Positions 1 through 9,899 of a stretch of 64,000 nt of DNA are shown piece after piece; the stretch's first letter is position 1; the number at the start of each line of letters is the position of its first letter. The notes under the pieces are model-generated. The model was not told the origin of the DNA and made no database searches. It saw nothing but the letters and a program-made list of their open reading frames with translations. The translations under genes and the position numbers were made by a program. This DNA comes from Anastatus disparis (lineage: Eukaryota; Arthropoda; Insecta; Hymenoptera; Eupelmidae): positions 7,669,001 through 7,733,000 of the forward strand of contig JAFFSR010000264.1 in the NCBI GenBank assembly GCA_017163975.1, read 5' to 3'.

Positions 1-20
1 TCATCTGTAGGAAATATATT

Positions 21-317
21 TCAAAGGAAGTAGCAGCGACCATTACATCTCTTATGCTCTGACAATGGTTCCTCACCGACTTTCCACCTACAGATCTCTG
101 TAGAGCATTCAAAACCACGGACTTTGTCAATTTCGCCCGTATAGTAAAGCCCTAGAGTAGCTAAGTATTCAGTTTTTAAAGAAAGTTGAAGGCCAGTTTT
201 TAAAACTCTGTAGATGACTTTATTCCGTACGATACATGTTGAATTATCTTTCAACTTCAAACAAGAGTATATATTGGGCTGCTGTTTTGTCGATCCAACT
301 ATAATGTGTACTATCAA
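21..317 (-). pseudogene. IAP-like BIR fragment, left palindrome copy
   Basis: This is the mirror copy of the right-arm BIR. The last 50 or so residues match the BIR fold of inhibitor-of-apoptosis proteins: a tyrosine-rich LGLYYTG segment, then C71, H88 and C95 with BIR spacing (C-x16-H-x6-C). The first zinc cysteine of the usual CxxC pair is glycine (residue 68), so zinc binding is probably lost. A TGA follows at once. The matching RING finger would lie beyond the left window edge. Family knowledge: BIR domains bind caspases or IAP antagonists; function is not expected here. The upstream part of the open frame (residues 1-35) is unassigned. Confidence 0.7.
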
Positions 318-466
318 AAGTCGAGCCGCTTTACGTATAATTGTTTACCGCACCTTTCGAGAACTTTTTCTACTAAATAAATTTCAGGATATTTAATTTC
401 CTCAAGCTCTTGTTCGTAAAAGCCGCCGATGATAGTGACTATATAGATTTCTTTATCCAAATCTAT
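314..466 (-). pseudogene. Chromodomain-like remnant, left palindrome copy
   Basis: Mirror of 5138-5290. The short translated stretch has an FYEQEL segment followed by a chromo-like core (IYLVEKVLERCGKQLYVKRL). In Maverick/Polinton-type and related elements a chromodomain with this look sits at the C-terminus of the integrase. No integrase core is seen here, so this is a fragment. It ends at a stop that overlaps the start of the BIR fragment. Confidence 0.45.
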
Positions 467-473
467 TACTGAT

Positions 474-1505
474 TTAATTTATATAACCAGCTTCTCGTAG
501 TTCGCTAATTATAAAATTTATCTCTTTGTAAGTACAGAGACTTTTATTAGTTGAAGATGTAAGAATACGAAGACGATCAGCTAATATATTGGGATCGTCC
601 CATCCTATGTATGTAGAGTGTGATTCGTTACTACTAGAATAATCTGATGAAGTATCATTGTAAGAATCTAAGGAACTTAATTTGGCTTTTTTAAATCTAG
701 ATGCTCGTAAAATTTTATTTTTAGATTTTCGTTTACAGCTTTCATAATTATCTTTTTCATTATTTTGATTATTTTCGAGTTCAAAGAAAGTATTATTAAA
801 AGAATCTGATGATGTATCACTATTAACATCGTTAAAACTTAGTTTTGTTTTGTTACACCTTGGTACTGATGGAGCCTTATTATGAAATTTTCTCTTACAG
901 CTTTCAAATGTATTGTATTTTCTACTATTTTGATAATTTTCTATCTCATCATCAGAGCTAGAATAACCATCTTTGAATAATTTTGATTCTAGGTACCTTT
1001 TGTGATCAATAGAATCAATACTTTCATCACTATCTCTGTTCACAAGTCTATCATTTGTATGATGCGTGTTGGAAATATTTATAAGCTGATGTTTTTTCTT
1101 TATAGCTTTTGTTACATTCTCTTCCTTCACAAGTGTTAGCGTATGGTTATGTGATGTATAACTTACAAGTTTCATATCCTTGGTTATTGCTCGACTTGAA
1201 CATTGTTTTGAACGGTAAAATTGACACTTCCAATAAATATTACCATTGCTTATAGACTTATCCTTATAAAAAGGAATACCATTCAAAAGAAGTTTATCTT
1301 TTCCTTTAGAACTTTTTATAAGTTGAAGAGATGTATTGAGCATAGACTTATTAGCATTATTCAAAGTAAGATCACTCTCCAAATCACTTGAAAACAATGT
1401 TTTTTTCTTTTGATCAGAATCAAATATTTGACCAAAATTGATATTCGATTGATTTGGAAGTTTAGATTTAATCGCATCTCTTTGTTTTTCAAGAAAGTTA
1501 GCCAT
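474..1505 (-). CDS. FLYWCH-type zinc-finger protein, virus-like/mobile element ORF (intact copy)
   Basis: An uninterrupted 343-residue ORF from an ATG at 1505. Residues about 61-122 form a FLYWCH-like zinc finger: a hydrophobic LLLNGIPFY strand, YWKC, C94, C102, H119 and H121 (HNH end). The middle (about 125-290) is polar, rich in S, N, D and K, low complexity and probably disordered, with two related blocks (ESCKRK repeated). The last 45 residues hold a WDDPN..ADRLRIL then ELREAGYI motif that I recall from ORFs of Maverick/Polinton-like elements of insects; that link is inference. FLYWCH fingers usually bind DNA or proteins. The right-arm copy is identical apart from a 1-base frameshift. Role unknown; element-encoded DNA-binding protein is the best guess. 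Confidence 0.65.
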   Translation of the reverse strand: MANFLEKQRDAIKSKLPNQSNINFGQIFDSDQKKKTLFSSDLESDLTLNNANKSMLNTSLQLIKSSKGKDKLLLNGIPFYKDKSISNGNIYWKCQFYRSKQCSSRAITKDMKLVSYTSHNHTLTLVKEENVTKAIKKKHQLINISNTHHTNDRLVNRDSDESIDSIDHKRYLESKLFKDGYSSSDDEIENYQNSRKYNTFESCKRKFHNKAPSVPRCNKTKLSFNDVNSDTSSDSFNNTFFELENNQNNEKDNYESCKRKSKNKILRASRFKKAKLSSLDSYNDTSSDYSSSNESHSTYIGWDDPNILADRLRILTSSTNKSLCTYKEINFIISELREAGYIN

Positions 1506-1734
1506 GTTGATAGCTCGAGTGTATTATGCATACTGATTATGGAATCTAGAATCTATTGTATTTATAATCAAATGACAGGTCATTTGATTATAAATACAAG
1601 ACATCCTTCAACAAGATCATTTATGAGATAACGAGATGATTTTTTGAAATAACAAGATGATTTGATGATTTAAATGAATATCTAACCATTTTTATCACAT
1701 AGCTCAAAATTTAGCAATTTCGATGAAAGTTTGA

Positions 1735-1930
1735 TAAAACTCAATCGAATTCGATTAAATTCGATCAAAATTCGATTAAATTCGATCAAAATTCGATCAA
1801 ATTCGATGATGAGTCGATCATATTTGATGAAAATACGATTAAATTCGATCAAATTCGGTGAAGATTCGATCAAATTCGATGAAATTTCAATCAAATTCGT
1901 TATATTTTGTCGACAAAGACGATAGATTTA
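1735..1930. repeat. AATTCGATCAAA-type short tandem repeat (left arm)
   Basis: Repeated words such as AAATTCGATCAAAATTCGATT with a 12-15 base period; mirrored at 3670-3870 in the right arm and found again briefly at 3040-3070 in the spacer. The two ORFs predicted across it on opposite strands are products of the repeat. Confidence 0.85.
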
Positions 1931-1992
1931 GTTGATAAAATTTGATGAGAACTATATTGTTTATGAGTTGTACTATATACGTATTAGTTATA

Positions 1993-2104
1993 TACGTAAC
2001 TTGGGAGTACGAAGGATGAACACAGGCGAGCCTTACTGCTGCTCAAGCGACAAGCACTTTAGTCGAGCCTGGATTCAGAATCCTTCGTACTCCCAAGTTA
2101 CGTA
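1993..2104. repeat. Hairpin with about 25-bp stem (left arm; mirrored at 3500-3611)
   Basis: TACGTAACTTGGGAGTACGA on the left pairs with its reverse complement ending at 2104, with a loop of about 60 bases. The same hairpin is in the right arm. It could be a small foldback inserted before the palindrome formed, or a structural element of the parent element. Confidence 0.8.
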
Positions 2105-2526
2105 GATAAGTTTATGTCGTTATAGGCCGTATGAGGTACTATAAAATGATTATTTTAAATTAATGATGCACTGAAAAGGGGTTAGAACAGTGGTTGGACT
2201 CTATGGCGGCGAGTGGCGCTAGTATCGATAGCGAACATTCATTGAAGTACGAGAGAGATGCTAGTGTTTTCTAGAGGATAATGAATGCTCTCTGCGAGGT
2301 TTTGAGTGTTCTCCGCGATGTTTTTTGTTCGAAGAAATGAGCAGGTCTTCGCTCAGAGAATAATGAGTCTTCTCTAGAGACTACTAGTTCGTATTTCGAC
2401 GCGTAGGCTGACTGTATTCTAAAAATGACACCAATTGTACCGTAGAGTACAGTCACAGTTCGCTTCCCTTTTCAGTGTGTATACTTTTTTACTTATGAAC
2501 TTTTTAACTTCGAAAAAATTTTTTAA

Positions 2527-3079
2527 CAAAACATTCTTTAAAGTTAAGATTTTATATGAATTTTTATAAGTATTAACATATCTGACATTTTTTGTTTTCA
2601 TTAACCTACGAGTCGGTGTCACTCACGTGATATACGGCCATACTGAGTGATATATCGACGATATACAATTTTCCAATATTCTCTTAGGGAGTATTGACAG
2701 ATCTACACTATATTTTCTCTGTCAATACTCCCGAAAGCCGGAATGACAGAGAGAATATCGTCGAGATGTTAGCATAAACGTATGCAATGCCTATACAAAT
2801 TTAGCGTTGTCTATAGGTATTCCACCGAATACGGCCTGCCGCGACATAAATATGTATATTGAATTTAATTATTGATGGGTATAATAATAGATGTGGGTTA
2901 GGTATGCACAAATATATATCGAATGATAAATATTGTACTTCCATTATAACAGTTTTTTCATGAAAGTTGTACCAATAGAATAATAATATTTACACGATTC
3001 CCTTCATTCCCTCCTTTTTCATTCCACTCGTTTCATTAAAATTCGATGAAAAATCGATTAAATTTGATGAAAATTCTAT
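2527..3079. other. Palindrome spacer, no gene
   Basis: About 550 bases of AT-rich DNA between the arms. No convincing coding region. It contains a 15-bp perfect stem (GGGAGTATTGACAGA and its complement) at about 2688-2732 with a short loop. Confidence 0.7.
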
Positions 3080-4099
3080 TAAAAAATTTTTTCGAAGTTA
3101 AAAAGTTCATAAGTAAAAAAGTATACACACTGAAAAGGGAAGCGAACTGTGACTGTACTCTACGGTACAATTGGTGTCATTTTTAGAATACAGTCAGCCT
3201 ACGCGTCGAAATACGAACTAGTAGTCTCTAGAGAAGACTCATTATTCTCTGAGCGAAGACCTGCTCATTTCATCGAACAAAAAACATCGCGGAGAACACT
3301 CAAAACCTCGCAGAGAGCATTCATTATCCTCTAGAAAACACTAGCATCTCTCTCGTACTTCAATGAATGTTCGCTATCGATACTAGCGCCACTCGCCGCC
3401 ATAGAGTCCAACCACTGTTCTAACCCCTTTTCAGTGCATCATTAATTTAAAATAATCATTTTATAGTACCTCATACGGCCTATAACGACATAAACTTATC
3501 TACGTAACTTGGGAGTACGAAGGATTCTGAATCCAGGCTCGACTAAAGTGCTTGTCGCTTGAGCAGCAGTAAGGCTCGCCTGTGTTCATCCTTCGTACTC
3601 CCAAGTTACGTATATAACTAATACGTATATAGTACAACTCATAAACAATATAGTTCTCATCAAATTTTATCAACTAAATCTATCGTCTTTGTCGACAAAA
3701 TATAACGAATTTGATTGAAATTTCATCGAATTTGATCGAATCTTCACCGAATTTGATCGAATTTAATCGTATTTTCATCAAATATGATCGACTCATCATC
3801 GAATTTGATCGAATTTTGATCGAATTTAATCGAATTTTGATCGAATTTAATCGAATTCGATTGAGTTTTATCAAACTTTCATCGAAATTGCTAAATTTTG
3901 AGCTATGTGATAAAAATGGTTAGATATTCATTTAAATCATCAAATCATCTTGTTATTTCAAAAAATCATCTCGTTATCTCATAAATGATCTTGTTGAAGG
4001 ATGTCTTGTATTTATAATCAAATGACCTGTCATTTGATTATAAATACAATAGATTCTAGATTCCATAATCAGTATGCATAATACACTCGAGCTATCAAC

Positions 4100-5130
4100 A
4101 TGGCTAACTTTCTTGAAAAACAAAGAGATGCGATTAAATCTAAACTTCCAAATCAATCGAATATCAATTTTGGTCAAATATTTGATTCTGATCAAAAGAA
4201 AAAACATTGTTTTCAAGTGATTTGGAGAGTGATCTTACTTTGAATAATGCTAATAAGTCTATGCTCAATACATCTCTTCAACTTATAAAAAGTTCTAAAG
4301 GAAAAGATAAACTTCTTTTGAATGGTATTCCTTTTTATAAGGATAAGTCTATAAGCAATGGTAATATTTATTGGAAGTGTCAATTTTACCGTTCAAAACA
4401 ATGTTCAAGTCGAGCAATAACCAAGGATATGAAACTTGTAAGTTATACATCACATAACCATACGCTAACACTTGTGAAGGAAGAGAATGTAACAAAAGCT
4501 ATAAAGAAAAAACATCAGCTTATAAATATTTCCAACACGCATCATACAAATGATAGACTTGTGAACAGAGATAGTGATGAAAGTATTGATTCTATTGATC
4601 ACAAAAGGTACCTAGAATCAAAATTATTCAAAGATGGTTATTCTAGCTCTGATGATGAGATAGAAAATTATCAAAATAGTAGAAAATACAATACATTTGA
4701 AAGCTGTAAGAGAAAATTTCATAATAAGGCTCCATCAGTACCAAGGTGTAACAAAACAAAACTAAGTTTTAACGATGTTAATAGTGATACATCATCAGAT
4801 TCTTTTAATAATACTTTCTTTGAACTCGAAAATAATCAAAATAATGAAAAAGATAATTATGAAAGCTGTAAACGAAAATCTAAAAATAAAATTTTACGAG
4901 CATCTAGATTTAAAAAAGCCAAATTAAGTTCCTTAGATTCTTACAATGATACTTCATCAGATTATTCTAGTAGTAACGAATCACACTCTACATACATAGG
5001 ATGGGACGATCCCAATATATTAGCTGATCGTCTTCGTATTCTTACATCTTCAACTAATAAAAGTCTCTGTACTTACAAAGAGATAAATTTTATAATTAGC
5101 GAACTACGAGAAGCTGGTTATATAAATTAA
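4100..5130 (+). pseudogene. FLYWCH-type protein, frameshifted right-arm copy
   Basis: Same gene as 474-1505. The ATG at 4100 is present, but the A-run near 4197-4204 is one base short, so the frame breaks after about 35 residues; the rest (4207-5130) stays open in the other frame and carries the whole FLYWCH finger and the C-terminal motif. Either a real single-base deletion or a homopolymer sequencing error. Followed within 10 bases by the chromodomain-like remnant. Confidence 0.7.
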
Positions 5131-5137
5131 ATCAGTA

Positions 5138-5290
5138 ATAGATTTGGATGAAGAAATCTATATAGTCACTATCATCGGCGGCTTTTACGAACAAGAGCTT
5201 GAGGAAATTAAATATCCTGAAATTTATTTAGTAGAAAAAGTTCTCGAAAGGTGCGGTAAACAATTATACGTAAAGCGGCTCGACTTTTGA
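5138..5290 (+). pseudogene. Chromodomain-like remnant, right copy
   Basis: About 50 codons after the FLYWCH stop, in another frame. Reads FYEQELEEIKYP then a chromo-like core. In integrases of Maverick/Polinton-like and related elements this segment follows the catalytic core. The core is missing here, and the tryptophan-containing end of a chromodomain is cut by a TGA at 5288-5290. Confidence 0.45.
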
Positions 5291-5766
5291 TAGTACACAT
5301 TATAGTTGGATCGACAAAACAGCAGCCCAATATATACTCTTGTTTGAAGTTGAAAGATAATTCAACATGTATCGTACGGAATAAAGTCATCTACAGAGTT
5401 TTAAAAACTGGCCTTCAACTTTCTTTAAAAACTGAATACTTAGCTACTCTAGGGCTTTACTATACGGGCGAAATTGACAAAGTCCGTGGTTTTGAATGCT
5501 CTACAGAGATCTGTAGGTGGAAAGTCGGTGAGGAACCATTGTCAGAGCATAAGAGATGTAATGGTCGCTGCTACTTCCTTTGAAATATATTTCCTACAGA
5601 TGAATCTTTGCAATATAAATGTAGAGTTTGTTATCATAAAGGAATAGAGATCACATTTTTACCATGTGGTCATTGTTGCTGTTGTCAGCAATGTGCTAGT
5701 AATGTTAAGCAATGCGTAATCTGTAGAAGAGACAACAAGTTAAGAGTACGGGTGTTTATATCTTAA
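5287..5766 (+). pseudogene. Inhibitor-of-apoptosis-like protein (BIR + RING) with one in-frame stop
   Basis: The frame runs from about 5287 to the TAA at 5764-5766 and is broken only by a TGA at 5581-5583. Before the stop: a BIR domain (C71, H88, C95 of the 98-residue segment; first zinc cysteine replaced by glycine). After it: a complete C3HC4 RING finger typical of IAP C-termini (C-x2-C-x11-C-x-H-x3-C-x2-C-x6-C-x2-C, with FLPCGH). Family knowledge: the RING is an E3 ubiquitin ligase and BIRs inhibit caspases or bind antagonists. IAP genes are found in insects and in several insect viruses. The position next to FLYWCH/chromo remnants suggests it was carried by the element. Readthrough or recent nonsense mutation both fit. 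The RING part lies just outside the mirrored sequence available on the left. Confidence 0.75.
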
Positions 5767-5819
5767 TCGCATAAAACAAAGCCCAACGTTCGGCCCCATC
5801 TGTGAGGTGCAACCAATAA

Positions 5820-6200
5820 TCACCACTTGCGCACCCTTAATTTGTAAAGTAAAAAGTGCACACGTGACTGATATACCTCTCCGTTAACTTCCAAGCGCTT
5901 TGAGAATTCGAGACCTTTTCCGTTCTCATGCAAATACTTCACAAACAGCTTGTACTGTTGAATGGCCTCTTGCAACTTAAAATAGAACTCCTTATCTTCC
6001 TGTAATGCTTTGCAAGCGTGAGATGGAATAAAAATGCGCCATTCACCATCTAAAACCACCATCAATCTGATCTTAATCTTTCTCTTAATTGGTCTAAACT
6101 CATTCACAAGATAACTCTGATTTTTCTTCAAAGGAAATATATTTTCAATAGCATAATAGACGCGTCCACTAGCTGTCTCGTTGAATTTATCTAAATCCAT
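5820..6200 (-). CDS. Small 126-residue ORF, probably of the adjacent virus-like element
   Basis: Uninterrupted ORF, convergent with the IAP-like gene and 53 bases from it. The sequence has a strand-rich core (KIRLMVVLDGEWRIFIPSHA) followed by a helical part and a LFVKYL segment. I recall similar short proteins of unknown function near Maverick-like or small DNA-virus-like elements in insect genomes; an OB-fold-like single-strand-binding role is only a guess. Start chosen at the ATG at 6200. No transmembrane or signal sequence. Confidence 0.5.
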   Translation of the reverse strand: MDLDKFNETASGRVYYAIENIFPLKKNQSYLVNEFRPIKRKIKIRLMVVLDGEWRIFIPSHACKALQEDKEFYFKLQEAIQQYKLFVKYLHENGKGLEFSKRLEVNGEVYQSRVHFLLYKLRVRKW

Positions 6201-6818
6201 ATTTCAGAGTCTTTGATAGAGGATTCTAAGTATACTTCGCTTTCAGCAGAGGCTCCGTCTGATGAAGGAATGATTCAAGAACTCTCTTAAGTAGTGGTTG
6301 AGTCGTTGTTACTACGCAGATCCCCCCCCCCACTCCCCCCTCCACAAAATGAAATAAGAAAAAATCTTTTTGTTTTTCTTTGATTAGAAAAGGACAGATA
6401 TATTTGACCTATTCTTAAGACTATATTTATCCAGCATTCAAATGACTAATTGAAATGAATTTGAATATGAATTTTAACTGATTTTAATCGAATTTTGCAA
6501 TCGTTAAACTTATCTATAAAACACATATATCTTTATTTAATCCTGTTGATACAAGTATTTAACATATTCATATCAACATTTAATATCAGTATTTATACTC
6601 ATTCGAATAAGTATGATAGCCTATGTATATGTAAGAATTTTAGGTATGAGAGGATAATTGAAAGTATGTACATAATAACCAAGAGAATGAGAAAGTGATA
6701 AGAGCACCAACCAACGTTCTTTACCATTGAGGAACAACCATAAGTTTTTCCTCTCCTCTGAACTTTTATATTCTCCTTTTTATTTTTTTTTTTTTCATTA
6801 TTCTTATTATTTTAACAA
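6201..6818. other. Non-coding AT-rich spacer
   Basis: No supportable gene. Holds a poly-C/CCCCCACTCCCCCCT tract at about 6321-6343 and a T-run at 6781-6795. The 67-codon open frame at 6495 is AT-rich with no protein character. Confidence 0.6.
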
Positions 6819-6824
6819 TTTATT
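6819..6824 (-). terminator. Candidate AATAAA poly(A) signal
   Basis: Reads AATAAA on the minus strand, 24 bases after the stop codon at 6848 of the four-exon gene, and is followed by an A-rich run. Position fits a polyadenylation signal, but the region is AT-rich so chance is possible. Confidence 0.4.
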
Positions 6825-6847
6825 ATAAACACAAAATGAATAATACA

Positions 6848-8587
6848 TTATTTTTTATACATAAAATTTTTCTTTTTCGTGCGATTTTTTAAATGTTTTT
6901 TTAAAGTTAGAATTGAGCGAGGTAAATTCTCACAGCTGCTTTTGGCAGAAATTCTCTGTTTCAGACTGTCTATCATTCTTAATCTTTTTATATTCAGCTC
7001 TGCTGAAATTTCTCTAGCCCGCTGACCATCACACAAACTGATTCTCTTTGACTTTGAAGATTTCCATTCAGTAGCAGCAGGTGGCGAAAGAGATGATGTT
7101 AATTGATGCTCCATAGATTCAGCTGTTTTCTGACGACGCTTAATAGCCAATCTTTTATTTATTTTTGCAGCCTTCTCCATGGCTAGCTGATGTCTTTGGA
7201 GACGACATGAATACTGAAAGCGAAATAAAAATTTAAATGATTTAAATAAAAAATTTCTATTTTTTTTCACTAAAAGATTGATTAAAATGTTTATATTAAT
7301 TTATAATTCTTTATAATAAAAATTTATTTATTATACTATAAAAATATTAAAATTATTTTAAATGATCGGAAAAAATAATGATTAAATTCAATAATTTATT
7401 AGAACGAAAATTTTATATTTTTCAGTAAAAATGTATATGATTATTTATACTTACGAAGACATTGTAAGAAATATCAGAAGGCGGCGTTCGTATGGATGAT
7501 AGCACCGATGATGTTGAAATTGCTCTAGCTTTTGTATGATCCTAGAAAATTTTTGAAACTATTAGAATAAATTTAATAATTATGAGATTGAAAATTTTGA
7601 ATTATTCATACTTACAGGAACTTTGTGAGGTGAAAAAATTTCTGAAGGTGGCGTTGGTATGGAAGATGGCATTGATGATGTTGAAGTTGCTTTAACTTCG
7701 GCAGCAGGCTAAAAAATTTTTAAATTATTGGAATAGAAAATTTTCCTAACTAAAATCATTTAAATAAAAAATGGTATATCACACTCATAACAATATTTTA
7801 ATTATTTTGAATTATTAGAAAAATAATAAGTAAATTTAATAATTTTATTAAGGAGATGTTAAATGGACACTACACCTGTACGCATAAAAATTTGACTATC
7901 TTTCCATTTTATTGCTAAATTTTAGTAAAAAGTGTATTAGCTTGTAGTATGAAGATTATTCAGTTAAATTTTAAAATAAATTCATTGATTATTGAGAATT
8001 TGAGATTTAAAAATTATTTATTAAAATTTTTCGATTTTGTACAGAAATCCAAATATCTTAAAAATTATTGAATTAATTTATTTGAAAATTTAACTGAATA
8101 ATCTTCATACTACAAGCTAATGCATTTCTTTTCTTGAAATTCAGCAATAAAATGAAAAGAAAGTTAATATTTATAAGTACAGGTGTAGTGTCCGTTTTAC
8201 ATATCCTTAAAATTAAAATTTTATATTTTACAGAAGTACAAAAAGTTTTTTAAATATATTAACGTTAATTGATAAATTTTTCTAATTGAAATTATTAAAA
8301 TTATTTAAATAAAACTTCTACTTTAATCAAATAAGAAATTCTTAACTTACCATCTCATTCTCAATCTCCTCGCAAAAAGAATTATAATCATTTTTCGTTG
8401 CCTTCGAAGCTGGTAGAAAATCCAACTTCTCTAGGAATTCTTCGAGTTCTGGGAGATGTTCCGTGTCCGGGCGCGTTGTTGATAATACATAATCGTTCAG
8501 ATTATTTTTGTTATCTTCTTGAAGGAGCGTTGTGATTTCGTTGAGCAGGATGTCGATGTTATCCATGCTTGCACTTCTTACTTGCAC
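6848..8587 (-). CDS. Four-exon gene of unknown function (about 260 residues)
   Basis: Exons on the minus strand: 8587-8351, 7708-7616, 7541-7455 and 7213-6848. Every junction has GT donor (GTAAGT or GTAAGTA where readable) and AG acceptor, every exon boundary is phase 0, and all four join into one open frame of 79 + 31 + 29 + 121 codons ending in a stop. The N-terminus is acidic (ELEEFLEKLDFLP); exons 2 and 3 encode similar Ser/Thr/Pro segments with a shared TPPS(D/E)I core, so one arose by duplication; the C-terminal exon is strongly basic, with KRR-type and lysine-rich stretches that could be nuclear localisation signals and a predicted helical part. No known domain recognised. Clean splice signals argue for a real gene. 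Intron 1 carries a MITE. Additional 5' non-coding exons cannot be excluded. Confidence 0.65.
7848..8210. mobile_element. TTAA-flanked palindromic MITE in intron 1
   Basis: TTAA at 7848-7851 and 8207-8210. The ends mirror one another: GGAGATGTTAAATGGACACT on the left against GGATATGTAAAACGGACACT read inward from the right, continuing as ACACCTGTA, with longer mirrored stretches further in (TTAGCTTGTAGTATGAAGAT and its complement). 363 bp including targets. TTAA target duplication is the hallmark of piggyBac-type transposition. Confidence 0.8.
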
Positions 8588-9853
8588 TGGAGTTCACTCG
8601 ACTTGTCACACACGACTGACTCTTTAATAATGAAAAGCAGCTTACTTTACGTAAAGTCTAGTGGTTGTCAAGAATTTTCCCGAATTACTCATTTCAAAAA
8701 AAAAAATTTGGCTCAAACAAACAAGTCTTTGTTTTAGAGAAAACACATGTATTTTTACTCAAAAACTGCTTTCAATATTTCTTTTTCTCATACTATATTT
8801 AAGCTATTTTCACTTGATTATTAATACACAAAGTTTTTAAAACAAACACTTTATTATTGAATGATTCGCTTTTCATCACGTAAACACGTTTAAACATGCA
8901 TTTTAATAACTTGCATTTTCAATACAATAAGACCACTTATAAATTTCACTTTGGGTTGAATATTTTCATGCAGTTATAAATATACACATGTATTTATAAC
9001 TAGAATTAATACACTTTATTATAACATTAAAAACACTTTATTATAGCATCAAAAAACACGTTATAACTTGCATTATAACATGCCTTTATATGAATAATAC
9101 ACTAATATACACATTTAGTTTACATAAATTTCACTAACACTGAATAATTATACGAATGCTACACTTATATTTAATTTACGTTAACATTACACTTTCCATT
9201 AAATGCTTAATGTACATGAGTACTTCATCATTCTTAAATAATTTACAGTAACACTGAATAATTATACACTTATATTTCACTTGTTAAAATATTTTTATAA
9301 AAATTTCATTAATACACTACATATTTTTTATACATAAATACTTTATTCTTATATAATTTACACTAACACTGAATAATTATACATTCGAATTTCATTTTTA
9401 TTGAATATTTAATTTGCGCGAATTCCACTTATTAGAATATTCTTTTATAAAAATAATATACACTATATTTTTTATAAAGAATAATCTATTATTCTCACAT
9501 TTTTAACAAATAAAAAATTATTTTACCCTATACACAAAACTTATTTCACTACAAAAAGAATCATAAATCTTTTACGTAGAACAATGCCCTCATTCATGGG
9601 TGATGTATTTTCCGCTTTATATACCTTAGAGAACACACATAAGTAATATAATTTTATATTTTTCTCGAACCTTTCCGTTTTTTTTTTTTTTAAACTTTTT
9701 TCTTGCTTGAAACACGAAAACATTTCTATTCATTTCACTAACATATGTGCAGAATATTTCCTAGAATGAAAAAAAAACATGATACGTCAAAACAGCTGCA
9801 CGTGCGTCTGTTTATATTTTGTTTGAAATCGGCATACACGTGATGATGCTGTT
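8588..9853. repeat. AT-rich region with diverged repeats
   Basis: Upstream of the four-exon gene; no coding signal. From about 8990 to 9490 the phrase CTAACACTGAATAATTATAC recurs near 9131, 9250 and 9362 (period about 115), with CACTTTATTATAACAT-type words between. Any promoter of the flanking gene would lie at the left edge, but no motif stands out. Confidence 0.55.
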
Positions 9854-9899
9854 CTACTTTATCGGTAAGCAGACAATTACTGCTCGACTAATCTTGGCT

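Larger units (their letters stand above)
1..5603. repeat. Giant inverted repeat (palindrome) with about 2.5-kb arms
   Basis: Bases 1-2526 are the reverse complement of 3080-5603, so paired positions sum to about 5604-5605. The spacer 2527-3079 is not palindromic. Arms look nearly identical: I noticed one homopolymer difference (seven A/T on the left at about 1390, six on the right at about 4197) and one substitution (near 2333 versus 3272). The left arm is cut by the window edge and may continue. Each arm carries a FLYWCH ORF, a chromodomain-like remnant, a BIR fragment, a stretch rich in AATTCGATCAAA-like words and a long hairpin. Such a structure could be two head-to-head copies or long terminal inverted repeats of one element, or an assembly fold-back artefact. 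Confidence 0.95.

Noticed and set aside
1682..1925. FNRILIEFNRI-type repetitive ORFs on both strands (and the copies at 3680-3923)
   Set aside because: They arise from the AATTCGATCAAA short repeat.
2271..2622. 61-67-codon frames in the palindrome arms (copy at 3149-3334)
   Set aside because: Short, no domain; present only because the arms are duplicated; they run into the arm boundary.
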